Assembly: GCF_900103325.1 (NCBI RefSeq)
Contig: NZ_FMXM01000003.1
Location: 434,001-498,000 of the forward strand
DNA: 64,000 bases
DNA from: Mesorhizobium qingshengii
GTDB lineage: Bacteria > Pseudomonadota > Alphaproteobacteria > Rhizobiales > Rhizobiaceae
Reading direction: 5' to 3'
In this document: one piece after another, positions 51,980-60,527 of the stretch
Numbering within the stretch: the first letter of the stretch is position 1
Layout of the letters: each line of letters starts with the position of its first letter
Position numbers and translations under genes: made by a program
The notes under the pieces: model-generated
The model's database searches: none
What the model saw: only the letters and a program-made list of their open reading frames with translations
What the model was told of the DNA's origin: nothing

Positions 51980-53185
51980 ATGGCCGAGGCCTATATCTGC
52001 GATTACATCCGCACGCCGATCGGCCGCTTTGGTGGGTCGCTGTCCTCCGTGCGTGCCGACGACCTCGGCGCCATCCCGCTGAAAGCGCTGGTCGAGCGCA
52101 ATCCAGGCATCGACTGGCAGGCGGTCGACGACGTCGTCTATGGCTGCGCCAACCAGGCCGGCGAGGACAATCGCAACGTGGCGCGCATGGCGCTGCTGCT
52201 GGCCGGCCTGCCGAAGGAGGTCTCCGGCTCGACCGTCAATCGCCTGTGCGGCTCCGGCATGGATGCGCTGACCATCGCAGCTAGAGCCATCAAGGCCGGC
52301 GAGGCGGAGCTGATGATTGCCGGCGGCGTCGAATCGATGAGCCGCGCTCCCTTCGTCATGCCCAAGGCCGAGACAGCGTTCTCACGCAATGCCGAGATTT
52401 ACGACACCACCATCGGCTGGCGCTTCGTCAACCCGCTGATGAAGAAACAGTACGGCGTCGATTCGATGCCGGAGACCGGCGAGAATGTCGCCGAGGATTT
52501 TTCCGTGTCACGCGCCGACCAGGATGCCTTTGCCGTGCGCAGCCAGGACAAGGCAGTCGCAGCGCAGGCAAATGGCCGGCTGGCGAAGGAAATCACCCCG
52601 GTGACCATCCCGCAGCGCAAGGGCGATGCGGTTGTCGTCTCCAAGGACGAGCATCCCCGTGCCGGCACCACAGTCGAGGCACTGGCCAAGCTGCCGACGC
52701 CGTTCCGCCAGGGCGGCACGGTGACGGCCGGCAATGCCTCCGGCGTCAATGACGGGGCGGCGGCACTGATCGTTGCCTCGGAAGCGGCCGCAAAGAAGTA
52801 TGGCCTGACGCCGATCGCTCGTATTCTCGGCGGTGCTGCCGCCGGCGTTGCACCACGCATCATGGGCATCGGCCCGGCGCCGGCGACGCAAAAGCTTTGC
52901 GCGCGGCTTGGCCTGACACCAAAGCAGTTCGATGTCATCGAGCTCAACGAAGCCTTTGCCTCGCAAGGCATCGCCGTGCTGCGCCAACTCGGCATTGCCG
53001 AGGATGCCGGGCACGTCAATCCGAATGGCGGCGCCATCGCGCTCGGCCATCCCTTGGGCATGTCAGGCGCCCGCATATCGGGCACGGCGGCGCTGGAGCT
53101 GCACGAGCGCGGCGGCCGCTACGCGCTGGCAACCATGTGCATTGGCGTTGGCCAAGGCATCGCCATTGCGCTCGAGCGGGTTTGA
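51980..53185 (+). CDS. pcaF: 3-oxoadipyl-CoA thiolase
   Basis: A 401-residue thiolase that splits beta-ketoadipyl-CoA to succinyl-CoA and acetyl-CoA. The acylated Cys lies in VNRLCGSGMDAL, the His in NPNGGAIALGHPLGMSGAR and the second Cys in ATMCIGVGQG. The start motif AYICDYIRTPIGRFGG is characteristic of PcaF/PaaJ thiolases. Start ATG 51980. The upstream genes for protocatechuate cleavage (pcaGH, pcaBDC) are not in this window. Confidence 0.93.
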   Translation: MAEAYICDYIRTPIGRFGGSLSSVRADDLGAIPLKALVERNPGIDWQAVDDVVYGCANQAGEDNRNVARMALLLAGLPKEVSGSTVNRLCGSGMDALTIAARAIKAGEAELMIAGGVESMSRAPFVMPKAETAFSRNAEIYDTTIGWRFVNPLMKKQYGVDSMPETGENVAEDFSVSRADQDAFAVRSQDKAVAAQANGRLAKEITPVTIPQRKGDAVVVSKDEHPRAGTTVEALAKLPTPFRQGGTVTAGNASGVNDGAAALIVASEAAAKKYGLTPIARILGGAAAGVAPRIMGIGPAPATQKLCARLGLTPKQFDVIELNEAFASQGIAVLRQLGIAEDAGHVNPNGGAIALGHPLGMSGARISGTAALELHERGGRYALATMCIGVGQGIAIALERV

Positions 53186-53214
53186 CCAACAGTTCTTTCC
53201 GGCGCGTCGTCAAA

Positions 53215-53232
53215 TTTGACCATGTGGACAAA
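53215..53232. promoter_or_regulatory. Palindrome upstream of the BMP-family binding protein gene
   Basis: TTTGACCA-TG-TGGACAAA is a near-perfect inverted repeat (one mismatch per arm) about 84 bases before the start at 53316, in the 130-base gap after pcaF. It could be an operator or part of a promoter. No regulator gene is adjacent. Confidence 0.35.
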
Positions 53233-53315
53233 AGTCTAGCGTCGTTCCATAGTTCGCCGTCTGACATTTTCACGAACGGCCGGCTCGACACGGCTGTCGA
53301 ACAGAGGGGAATGCA

Positions 53316-54347
53316 ATGGAAAACCGGAAGAACAAATTCCAGATAAAACGCGAAGGGCTTTCGCGACGCAACGTGCTGGAGCTGGGCGCGCTTGGCCTAG
53401 CCGCGGCCATGCTGCCGGGCGCCGCCTTCGCCAAGGACAAGAAGCTGAAAGTGGCGGCGATCTTCGCCACGCCGATCGAGGAGCCGTGGGACAACCAGAT
53501 CCATGTCGCCCTGCAGAAGGCCGAGAAGGAACTCGGCATCGAGTACAAATGGTCTGAAAAAGTGCAGACCGCCGATTTCAGCCGCGTCATGCGCGAATAT
53601 GCGCAAGGCGGCTACCAGCTGGTGCTGGGCGACGCCTTCGCCGCCGAGCGCGAATCGCGCCGCACCGCCAAGCAGTTCCCGAAAACCGCCTTCCTGTTCG
53701 GCTCGGGCGCTGGCCCGGCGGAACCGAATTTCGGCGTCTTCGACAACTGGATCCACGAGCCGGCCTATCTCTCCGGCATGATCGCCGGCAAGATGTCGAA
53801 GTCGGGCACGATCGGCGCTGTCGCGGCGATGGGCATTCCGGAGGTGAACCGGCTGGTCAACGCCTTCTTCGCCGGCGCCAAGGAGGTCAATCCGAACATC
53901 AAGAAGAAGGTCGCCTTCATCGGCTCGTTCTTCGATCCGCCGAAGGCCAAGGAAGCGGCCGTCGCGCAGATCGACGCCGGCGCCGACGTGATCTACGCCG
54001 AGCGTTTCGGCGTCATCGAAGCGGCGGCCGAGAAGAAGATCCTCGCCATCTCTAACATGTCCGACCAGTCGAGCCTCGGCCCCGACACGGTCATCACCGG
54101 CCCGGTCTGGGACATGTATCCAACGGTCGAACAGGCGATCAAGCTGGTCAAGGCCGGCGTCTTCACCGCGCAGGATTATGGCGACTTCTCGCGCATGGCC
54201 AAGGGCGGCTCCTATCTGGCGCCCTACCACAAGTTCGACAAGACGCTGCCGGCAGACGTCAAGGATCTGGTCGAGAAGAAGAAGGCCGAAATCCTCGAAG
54301 GCAATTTCCGCGTCGACGTTGACGAGAACACGCCCGTTTCGGATTGA
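53316..54347 (+). CDS. BMP-family ABC transporter substrate-binding protein
   Basis: A 343-residue periplasmic protein of the Bmp/Med (nucleoside-binding) family. The N-terminus has GLSRRNVLELGALGLAAAML, an SRRxxL twin-arginine-like signal with cleavage near AFA. The mature protein has VAAIFATPIEEPWDNQIHVAL, EYAQGGYQLVLGDAFA, GVFDNWIHEPAYLSGMIAG and AQIDAGADVIYAERFGVIEA. Homologues bind purine or pyrimidine nucleosides or other small ligands. The ligand here is unknown. It heads a four-gene importer, separated from the ATPase gene by a repeat-filled gap. Confidence 0.9.
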   Translation: MENRKNKFQIKREGLSRRNVLELGALGLAAAMLPGAAFAKDKKLKVAAIFATPIEEPWDNQIHVALQKAEKELGIEYKWSEKVQTADFSRVMREYAQGGYQLVLGDAFAAERESRRTAKQFPKTAFLFGSGAGPAEPNFGVFDNWIHEPAYLSGMIAGKMSKSGTIGAVAAMGIPEVNRLVNAFFAGAKEVNPNIKKKVAFIGSFFDPPKAKEAAVAQIDAGADVIYAERFGVIEAAAEKKILAISNMSDQSSLGPDTVITGPVWDMYPTVEQAIKLVKAGVFTAQDYGDFSRMAKGGSYLAPYHKFDKTLPADVKDLVEKKKAEILEGNFRVDVDENTPVSD

Positions 54348-54350
54348 TCT

Positions 54351-54589
54351 TTCACCCTCCCCCTTGTGGGGGTGAGTGGCCGGTTCGCGAAGCGAATTCA
54401 TCGTGCCAGTGGCACGATGAAAGGCCAGCGAACGCCGGGACGCTGCGAAGCAGCGGGGACCCGGCAGGTCTCGCCAGTTGTCAGCCTGGCCCTTCGCAGG
54501 CTCAGGGCGTTCGAAGCTCGAAAAGCCAAGCAATTGGCTTTTCGTCCGCTGTGCGGACCGCTTCTCACCCCCACAAGGGAGAGGGTGAA
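54351..54589. repeat. Composite palindromic element between binding protein and ATPase genes
   Basis: Outer arms TTCACCCTC...GTGAG (54351-54376) and CTCACCCC...GGGTGAA (54564-54589) are near-exact reverse complements. Inside are TTCATCGTGCC-AGT-GGCACGATGAA (54397-54421), GCTGCGAAGCAGC and CGAAAAGCCAA-GCAA-TTGGCTTTTCG, each self-complementary. No gene was seen in the 253 bases. Such structures between a binding-protein gene and the rest of its operon often lower downstream expression. Confidence 0.8.
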
Positions 54590-54600
54590 CCCGCGCAAAC

Positions 54601-56136
54601 GTGACCTCTCAACGGGAAAAACCCTTGCCCGCTCCACTCATCGAAATGCGCGGCATCACCAAGAGCTTCGGCGCCGTCAAGGCGAACGAGGCCGTTGATC
54701 TCAGCGTTGCACCGGGCGAGATCCTCGGACTGCTCGGCGAGAACGGCGCTGGCAAGACGACGCTGATGAACGTGCTGTTCGGCGCCTATGCGCCGGACGC
54801 CGGCGAGATCCTCATCCAGGGCGAGCCGGTGCGGATCACCAGTTCGGCCGACGCGCTGGCCGCCGGCATCGGCATGGTGCATCAGCATTTTCATCTGGCG
54901 CCGCGACTGACGGTGCTGGAAAATCTGCTCATCGGCATTCCCGGCAAATCGGGACGGATCGACCGCGTCGGCGGTCTGGCCCGTCTCGCCGAGATCGGCC
55001 GCCAGCATGGGCTGACACTCGATCCCGACCTGCCGGTTTCGGCGCTGTCGGTCGGCGAGCAGCAGCGGCTCGAGATCGTCAAGGCGCTGTTTCGCGGCGC
55101 CAGGCTGTTGATCCTCGACGAGCCGACGGCGGTGTTGGCGCCGACGGAAGTCGACGGGCTGTTTTCGGCGTTGCGGTCGATGGCGGCGCAGGGTCTCGGC
55201 ATCATCTTCATCTCGCACAAGCTCAACGAGGTGCGGGCGCTGACGCATCGCTGCACGGTGCTGCGGCACGGCCGCGTCGCCGGCCGCGTCGACGACCCGG
55301 CCAACACGACATCGGCCGCAATGGCGCAACTGATGTGCGGCCACGAGATCGTGCCGCCGGCAAGGGGGCCATCGACGCCCGGTGTGGAGGTGCTGACGCT
55401 CGAAGGTATTTCCACCTCGCAGCATTCGGGCACGCCGTTGCGCGACGTATCGCTTTCCGTCCGCGCCGGCGAGATCCTCGGCATTGCCGGCGTGTCGGGC
55501 AATGGCCAGCGCGCGCTGGCGGAGGTCATCTCCGGCGTGCGTGCGCCCGATGCCGGCCAGATGACGATCGCCGGCCAAAAAGTCTCGCGGTTCTCGCCGC
55601 GCGAGGTGCAGGCGCTTGGTCTCGGCCGTATCCCGGAAGACCGCATGACCACCGGTCTGGTCACCAATCTGCCGCTCGCCGATTCGATGGTGCTACCGCG
55701 CATAGGCACAGCGGCGTTCAGCAGGAAGGGCCTGCTCAAGCCGGATGCGATCCGCGCCTTCGCCGAGGCACAGATCAAGGCCTATGATATCAGGTGTCCC
55801 GGGCCGATGACCCGCGCCGGCGCGCTGTCCGGCGGCAATCTGCAGAAAGCGCTGCTGGCGCGCGAACTGGCCTTCGATCCGAAGGTGCTGATCGTCTCGC
55901 AGCCGACACGTGGCCTCGACATCGGTGCCGCCCGTTTCATCCACGAAAAATTCCTCGACATGCGGGCCAAGGGCTGCGGCATCATCGTCATTGGCGAGGA
56001 TCTCGAAGAACTGCTCGTGCTCTGCGACCGCATCGCGGTGATGTATGAGGGCCGCATCGTCGGCACGCTCGACAGCGCCGATGCGACGATCGCGCGGCTT
56101 GGCCTGATGATGACCGGGGCGGAGGGCCATAGCTGA
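54601..56136 (+). CDS. BMP-type (nucleoside) ABC transporter ATP-binding protein, tandem
   Basis: A 511-residue tandem ATPase. Module one: Walker A GENGAGKTT, VHQHFHLAPRLTVLENL, signature LSVGEQQRLEIVKAL, Walker B LLILDEPTAVLAPTE. Module two: degenerate P-loop GVSGNGQRALAEV, signature LSGGNLQKALLARELA, Walker B VLIVSQPTRGLDIGA, where Gln stands for the catalytic Glu as is usual in this family. The start is GTG at 54601, though ATG 54646 (MRGITKSFG) is possible. It is followed by a one-base overlap with permease 1 (TGATG). Confidence 0.9.
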   Translation: MTSQREKPLPAPLIEMRGITKSFGAVKANEAVDLSVAPGEILGLLGENGAGKTTLMNVLFGAYAPDAGEILIQGEPVRITSSADALAAGIGMVHQHFHLAPRLTVLENLLIGIPGKSGRIDRVGGLARLAEIGRQHGLTLDPDLPVSALSVGEQQRLEIVKALFRGARLLILDEPTAVLAPTEVDGLFSALRSMAAQGLGIIFISHKLNEVRALTHRCTVLRHGRVAGRVDDPANTTSAAMAQLMCGHEIVPPARGPSTPGVEVLTLEGISTSQHSGTPLRDVSLSVRAGEILGIAGVSGNGQRALAEVISGVRAPDAGQMTIAGQKVSRFSPREVQALGLGRIPEDRMTTGLVTNLPLADSMVLPRIGTAAFSRKGLLKPDAIRAFAEAQIKAYDIRCPGPMTRAGALSGGNLQKALLARELAFDPKVLIVSQPTRGLDIGAARFIHEKFLDMRAKGCGIIVIGEDLEELLVLCDRIAVMYEGRIVGTLDSADATIARLGLMMTGAEGHS

Positions 56137-57191
56137 TGTTCCGCCTGGAAGTCCGCACCTCGACACCCGCCTGGTTCAACCTCGCGCTGCCGCTGCTGGC
56201 GATCGGCGCCACACTCGTGCTGTGCAGCGGCCTGATCGCGCTGGCCGGCGCCGGCGTCCTCGAAGCCTATGGCGTGATGTTCACGGCCTCGCTCGGCGAC
56301 AGCTACGCGATTACCGAAACGATGGTGCGCGCCGCACCGATGATCTTCACCGGGCTGGCGGTGGCCGTCGCCTTCCGGGCCAAATTCTGGAACATCGGCG
56401 CCGAGGGTCAGTTGCTGGCCGGCGCGGTGGCCAGCTGCTTTGTCGGCGCCATCCCGATGCCGGGGCCGCTGGCCATGGTCTTGATGGCGGTGGCGGGTGC
56501 CGCGGCCGGCGCCGCCGTCGCCCTCGTCCCCGCGACGCTGCGGGTGAAATTCAAGGTCGATGATGTGGTCAGCTCGCTGCTGCTCAACTCGGTCATCTAC
56601 TACGCGCTGATGGCGCTGATCGAAGGGCCGTGGAAGGATACGTTCAGCGGCTATCCGATCTCGCCGCCGATCGAGGATTCGGCCAATTTCCCGGTGCTGC
56701 TCGAAGGTACGCGGCTGCATCTCGGCGTCGTCGTGGCGCTGATCGCCGCACCTTTGATCTGGTTCCTGATCGTGCGCACGACGCTCGGCTTCAGGATCAG
56801 GGTCACCGGCGAAAACCCGGAAGCGGCGCGCTATGGCGGCATCAATGTCGAACGCGTGCTGCTGTCGACCGCGCTGCTGTCCGGCGCGCTGGCTGGACTG
56901 GCCGGCGTCGGCGAGGTCGGCGGCGTGCATTTCCAGGTGATGAGCGACATCTCGCCGGGCTACGGCTATTCCGGCATCGTCGTTGCCATGCTGGCGCGGC
57001 TCAATCCGTTGGGCGTGGTGCCGGCGGCGATCTTCCTCGCCGCCGTGATGACCGGCGCCGAGGCGATGTCGCGCGCGACCGGCGTGCCGGCCTTCCTCAG
57101 CGACGTCATCCAGGGCACCGCCTTGCTTGCCATGCTGGTGGCGCTGCTGTTCACCGCCTACCGCATCCGCCGCGTCGGAACTGCCAGATGA
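56136..57191 (+). CDS. BMP-type ABC transporter permease 1
   Basis: A 351-residue membrane protein with about 8-9 helices, of the BPD_transp_2 family. It has FRAKFWNIGAEGQLLAGAVA, the family signature, and AARYGGINVERVLLSTALLSGA. SGIVVAMLARLNPLGVVPAA is in the C-terminal third. It overlaps permease 2 by 4 bases (ATGA). The pair forms the heterodimeric channel of a nucleoside-type importer. Confidence 0.9.
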   Translation: MFRLEVRTSTPAWFNLALPLLAIGATLVLCSGLIALAGAGVLEAYGVMFTASLGDSYAITETMVRAAPMIFTGLAVAVAFRAKFWNIGAEGQLLAGAVASCFVGAIPMPGPLAMVLMAVAGAAAGAAVALVPATLRVKFKVDDVVSSLLLNSVIYYALMALIEGPWKDTFSGYPISPPIEDSANFPVLLEGTRLHLGVVVALIAAPLIWFLIVRTTLGFRIRVTGENPEAARYGGINVERVLLSTALLSGALAGLAGVGEVGGVHFQVMSDISPGYGYSGIVVAMLARLNPLGVVPAAIFLAAVMTGAEAMSRATGVPAFLSDVIQGTALLAMLVALLFTAYRIRRVGTAR

Positions 57192-58132
57192 GCGCGGTGT
57201 TCGAACAGATCTTCCAGGTCGGCTTCCTCGCCGCCATCATCCGCATCGCCACGCCGCTGGCGTTTGCGACGCTCGGCGAAATGTTCTCCGAGCGCTCCGG
57301 CGTGCTCAATCTCGGCATCGAAGGCATCATGCTGCTCTCGGCGATGACCGGCTTCACCGCCACCAGCCTCAGCGGCAGCCTGTGGCTCGGCGTGCTGGTG
57401 GCGGTGCTCACCGGCATGCTGATGGGCGCGCTGCATGCGCTGTTCACGGTGGCGCTCGGCCTCAGCCAGCATGTCTGCGGCATTGGCGTCACGCTGTTCT
57501 CGTCGGGCCTCGCCTATTTTCTCTACCGGCTGATCTTCGGCCAGCAATCGGTGCCGCCCAACATCAAGGGGTTCGAGACGCTGCCGGTTCCGGTCCTCTC
57601 CAGCATTCCGGTGCTCGGGCCTGCGGTGTTCAACCAGTTCTCGCTGGTCTACATGGCGATGCTGGCCATACCGCTCGCCGCCTTCGTGCTCTACCGCACG
57701 CCATGGGGCCTGTCGGTGCGCATGGTCGGTGAAAATCCGCGCGCCGCCGATTCCGCCGGTGTCAGCGTCATCGCCACGCGCTTCCAGGCGGTCATCCTTG
57801 GCGGCGCGCTGATGGGACTGGCCGGCGCCTTCCTGTCGATGGCGCAGTTCAACGCCTTCACCTTCGGCGTCGTCTCCGGGCGCGGCTGGGTGGCGATTGC
57901 GCTGGTCGTGTTCGGCCGCTGGGATCCGTGGCGCTCGGCGGGCGCGGCCCTACTGTTCGCCTTTGTCGATGCCTTGCAGCTGCGCATGCAGGCAAGCGGG
58001 CTCGGGCACATCCCCTACGAAGCGTTCCTGATGCTGCCCTTCATCTTCACCATCGTCGCCATGGCGGTGATGTCGCGCAACGCGGTGGCGCCATCGGCGC
58101 TGCTCAAGCCGTTCCGAAGGGAGGAAAGGTAG
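57188..58132 (+). CDS. BMP-type ABC transporter permease 2
   Basis: A 314-residue permease with about 8-9 helices. It has MFSERSGVLNLGIEGIMLLSA, the signature of the second permease class, SVRMVGENPRAADSAGVSV and SGRGWVAIALVVFGRWDPWR. It is the last gene of the importer operon. A small CTCTCCCC/GGGGTAGAGG hairpin follows at about 58157-58180. Confidence 0.9.
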   Translation: MSAVFEQIFQVGFLAAIIRIATPLAFATLGEMFSERSGVLNLGIEGIMLLSAMTGFTATSLSGSLWLGVLVAVLTGMLMGALHALFTVALGLSQHVCGIGVTLFSSGLAYFLYRLIFGQQSVPPNIKGFETLPVPVLSSIPVLGPAVFNQFSLVYMAMLAIPLAAFVLYRTPWGLSVRMVGENPRAADSAGVSVIATRFQAVILGGALMGLAGAFLSMAQFNAFTFGVVSGRGWVAIALVVFGRWDPWRSAGAALLFAFVDALQLRMQASGLGHIPYEAFLMLPFIFTIVAMAVMSRNAVAPSALLKPFRREER

Positions 58133-58232
58133 ACGAGTAGGACTTGGTGTCTTTTCCTCTCCCCCCGATCGACGGGGTAGAGGAAGGGCGCCAAGCTGCC
58201 CCTGGGACGAAGAACCGGGACCGCGGGACGCC

Positions 58233-59000
58233 TCACATGGCCGTAAAACCGTTATCCACGAACAGATACGCGCCGTTGACGAAGCTGGCCTCGTCGCTGG
58301 CGAGGTAAAGCGCTGCCTTGGCCACCTCTTCCGGCTCGCCGATCCGGCCCTGCTGCGCCGCAAGGGCCGCGTCGGAGACATCGACGCCGAGCCGGCCCAG
58401 ATCGGCGACCTCGCGCAGGCCGTGCGGTGTGCGGATGAAGCCCGGGCAGACCGCGTTGCAGCGGATGTTGCGGTCGCGGAACTCGACGGCGATGGCGCGG
58501 GCGAACATGTGGCAGGCGCCCTTGGTGGTGTCGTAGAGCACCTCCATCGGCGTCGCCGCAACCGCCGAGATCGAAGAGGTGCAGACGATCGAGCCGCCGC
58601 CAGCCGCAATCATGCCGGGCAGCACCGCGCGCGTCATCAGGAACATCGAGCGCACATTGACGGCATGCAGCCAGTCCCATTCCTGAACGGTGGTCTCCAA
58701 GAAGGGTTTGATGACGATGGTGCCGGCATGGTTGAAGAGCACGGTGACCGGACCGAGTTTTTCCGTCGCGCCCTTCACGGCAGCCTCGACCTGCGCTTCG
58801 TCGGACACGTCGGCGACAAAGTGCTCGGCAACGTGGCCGCGCGCGCGGATCACCGCGGCTGTGGCGGCGGCCGCCTCGCCGTTGCGGTCGATGATCGCCA
58901 CCTTGGCGCCTTCCGCCGCGAACAGCTCCGAGGCCGCCCCGCCCATGCCCGTCGCGCCGCCCGAAATGATGGCAACCTTGCCGGCCAGTCTTGTGCCCAT
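58233..59000 (-). CDS. Short-chain dehydrogenase/reductase (SDR)
   Basis: A 255-residue NAD(P)-dependent SDR. Cofactor motif IISGGATGMGGAASELFA. VLFNHAGTIVIKPF replaces the usual NNAG with NHAG. The catalytic Ser lies in CTSSISAVAATPM and the Tyr/Lys in LYDTTKGACHMF. NAVCPGFIRTPHG and a C-terminal VNGAYLFVDNGFTAM follow. Asp in AIIDRNGE after strand 2 suggests NAD preference. Start ATG 59000 follows GGGGAGCGGG. A longer reading from 59114 has no support. Substrate unknown. It converges on the BMP importer operon. Confidence 0.9.
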   Translation of the reverse strand: MGTRLAGKVAIISGGATGMGGAASELFAAEGAKVAIIDRNGEAAAATAAVIRARGHVAEHFVADVSDEAQVEAAVKGATEKLGPVTVLFNHAGTIVIKPFLETTVQEWDWLHAVNVRSMFLMTRAVLPGMIAAGGGSIVCTSSISAVAATPMEVLYDTTKGACHMFARAIAVEFRDRNIRCNAVCPGFIRTPHGLREVADLGRLGVDVSDAALAAQQGRIGEPEEVAKAALYLASDEASFVNGAYLFVDNGFTAM

Positions 59001-59073
59001 TTTCCCGCTCCCCTGTTTGATGATTTTCGTTTGCTGGTTTGGCGATTCTATCGCGCGCGCACCGGGCGGCCAA

Positions 59074-59090
59074 TGCACCAAGTGGGTGCA
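59074..59090. promoter_or_regulatory. Inverted repeat upstream of the SDR gene
   Basis: TGCACC-AAGTG-GGTGCA, a perfect 6-bp palindrome pair with a 5-base spacer, 74 bases before the SDR start. The size and symmetry suit a dimeric regulator site. The rest of 59001-59291 is AT-richer promoter-like sequence with no gene. Confidence 0.4.
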
Positions 59091-59291
59091 GTGAGAACAA
59101 GAATATAGGCCCATTCAGCCGCGCAGGGAGACCATGGAAATGCGAGGTCGATCGGCGGCCAAGATAGCCATCTCAGCAAACGAGAACCAATTTGAGACTA
59201 TATGGGAGAAAATTATTCTGCTTTTGGCTCAAAAATAGCAATCGACAAAGTCTACAAGTTTTATAGATTAAGCGGCGAGACGGAGGTCGAT

Positions 59292-59447
59292 ATGTCCTAT
59301 ATCCAGAACGCTCAGACTGACGGCAACGGCCAGCGGCTGGCCAATGCCCCGACTTTTCGCCCGGCCTATGCCGGAGCTTTCGCCTATCTCGTATTTGCCC
59401 TTGCGTTCGTGTTCACCGGGGCAGTTGTCCTGGGCCTTATTCCCTGA
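59292..59447 (+). CDS. Small single-helix membrane protein, hypothetical
   Basis: A 51-residue protein: a polar N-terminus (MSYIQNAQTDGNGQRLANAP) and one transmembrane helix AYAGAFAYLVFALAFVFTGA ending in VVLGLIP. ATG 59292 has an excellent ribosome-binding site (GGAGG, 5 bases away). The longer upstream frame (from 59202) lies in AT-rich non-coding sequence. Not recognised. It stands alone between the SDR and monooxygenase genes. Rhizobia have many short membrane proteins of this build with unknown roles. Confidence 0.6.
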   Translation: MSYIQNAQTDGNGQRLANAPTFRPAYAGAFAYLVFALAFVFTGAVVLGLIP

Positions 59448-59556
59448 GTCGTCGGATCGACCGGGGCTAGCCGCCCACCGCTTCTAGTCAATCGGAGTTG
59501 AATGAACCGAATCCTCGGTGCGCTTTTGCGCGCCTGACGTAACGGAGGAGATGGCA

Positions 59557-60504
59557 ATGCCGATCGAGTTCACGCATGTTCCCGGCAAAACGCACCCTGC
59601 CGACACTACGGCTCCGTTCTTCTATGATTTCGCCGAAACCGCGACCAAGCTTGGGCTGATCGAGGACAGCGGCTTCCGCAAGATCGTCGTCGACGATTCG
59701 GCCGGACTGCTGACCAACATGGATCTTGCCGCCCAGGTGCTCGATCGCACCTCGTCGCTCGAAGTCGTGCTCACCCACTGGGCGGGCGTGGTCGAACCGA
59801 CGGTGGCGGCGCGCCAGCTGGCATCGATCGACAGGAAAAGCGGCGGACGTCTGGCGCTCAGGATGATCGGCGAGCCGTTGAGCGACGACGATGCCGAGAC
59901 ACGGCCGGCCGGGCATAAGGTCGTCTGGCAGCGCATCGACGAATATCTGGTGCTGCTGAAGCGGCTGTGGTCGAACGACCGCCCCTTCGACCACGAAGGC
60001 GCGTTCTACAGCATCAAGGGCGGCTATGTGCCTCGCAAGGGTCCTCACGGCGCCGACCTGACCATCCGCATGGGCGGGCAATCCGGCACGGCGCTCAAGG
60101 TGGCCGGCCGGCATGCCGATGTCTTTGAACTGGCGGAGGGCTCGATCGAGGAGGTCCGGCAGTTGATGGAGCGGGTGCGTGGCGCCGCCGCCGAACACGG
60201 CCGGGCGAGCAAGCTGCGCTTTGCGCTTCCGGTCAGGATCCACCGGGGTGTTTTCACCACCGGCCACAAGGCGGTCGACGTTTCCGGGCCGCCGGCCCAG
60301 GTCGCCCTGTCGCTGCTTGCCTATGCCGGGCTCGGGATCGATGAATTCATGCTTGTCGGCGTCGACACGCCGCGCGAGATCGCAACGGTCGGCCGGGAAA
60401 CGATCGCCTTGTTGCGCAACTCCCTGGCGCGTCGCGAAACCGACGAATTCCAGCCCGGGGCGTTTGCGTCTCGCACCAGGCCGGAGACGCGTGCAGCGGG
60501 TTGA
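59557..60504 (+). CDS. LLM-class flavin-dependent oxidoreductase
   Basis: A 315-residue luciferase-like monooxygenase fold protein. It has GFRKIVVDDSAGLLTNMDLA, VVLTHWAGVVEPTVAARQLA and SIDRKSGGRLALRMIGEP, then the region WQRIDEYLVLLKRLWSNDRP with FDHEGAFYSIKG and LTIRMGGQSGTALKVAGRHADVFEL. The spacing of a GGAGG site favours ATG 59557 over 59551. These enzymes need FMNH2 from a separate reductase. None is adjacent. Substrate unknown (sulfonates, amines or other carbon-sulfur compounds are common in the family). Confidence 0.85.
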   Translation: MPIEFTHVPGKTHPADTTAPFFYDFAETATKLGLIEDSGFRKIVVDDSAGLLTNMDLAAQVLDRTSSLEVVLTHWAGVVEPTVAARQLASIDRKSGGRLALRMIGEPLSDDDAETRPAGHKVVWQRIDEYLVLLKRLWSNDRPFDHEGAFYSIKGGYVPRKGPHGADLTIRMGGQSGTALKVAGRHADVFELAEGSIEEVRQLMERVRGAAAEHGRASKLRFALPVRIHRGVFTTGHKAVDVSGPPAQVALSLLAYAGLGIDEFMLVGVDTPREIATVGRETIALLRNSLARRETDEFQPGAFASRTRPETRAAG

Positions 60505-60527
60505 TAGATGCCGTGGCGGCCCTTGAA

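Noticed and set aside
58233..59114. SDR start at 59114
   Set aside because: The first 38 residues would cover the promoter region with a palindrome. ATG 59000 has a strong ribosome-binding site right before the Rossmann strand.
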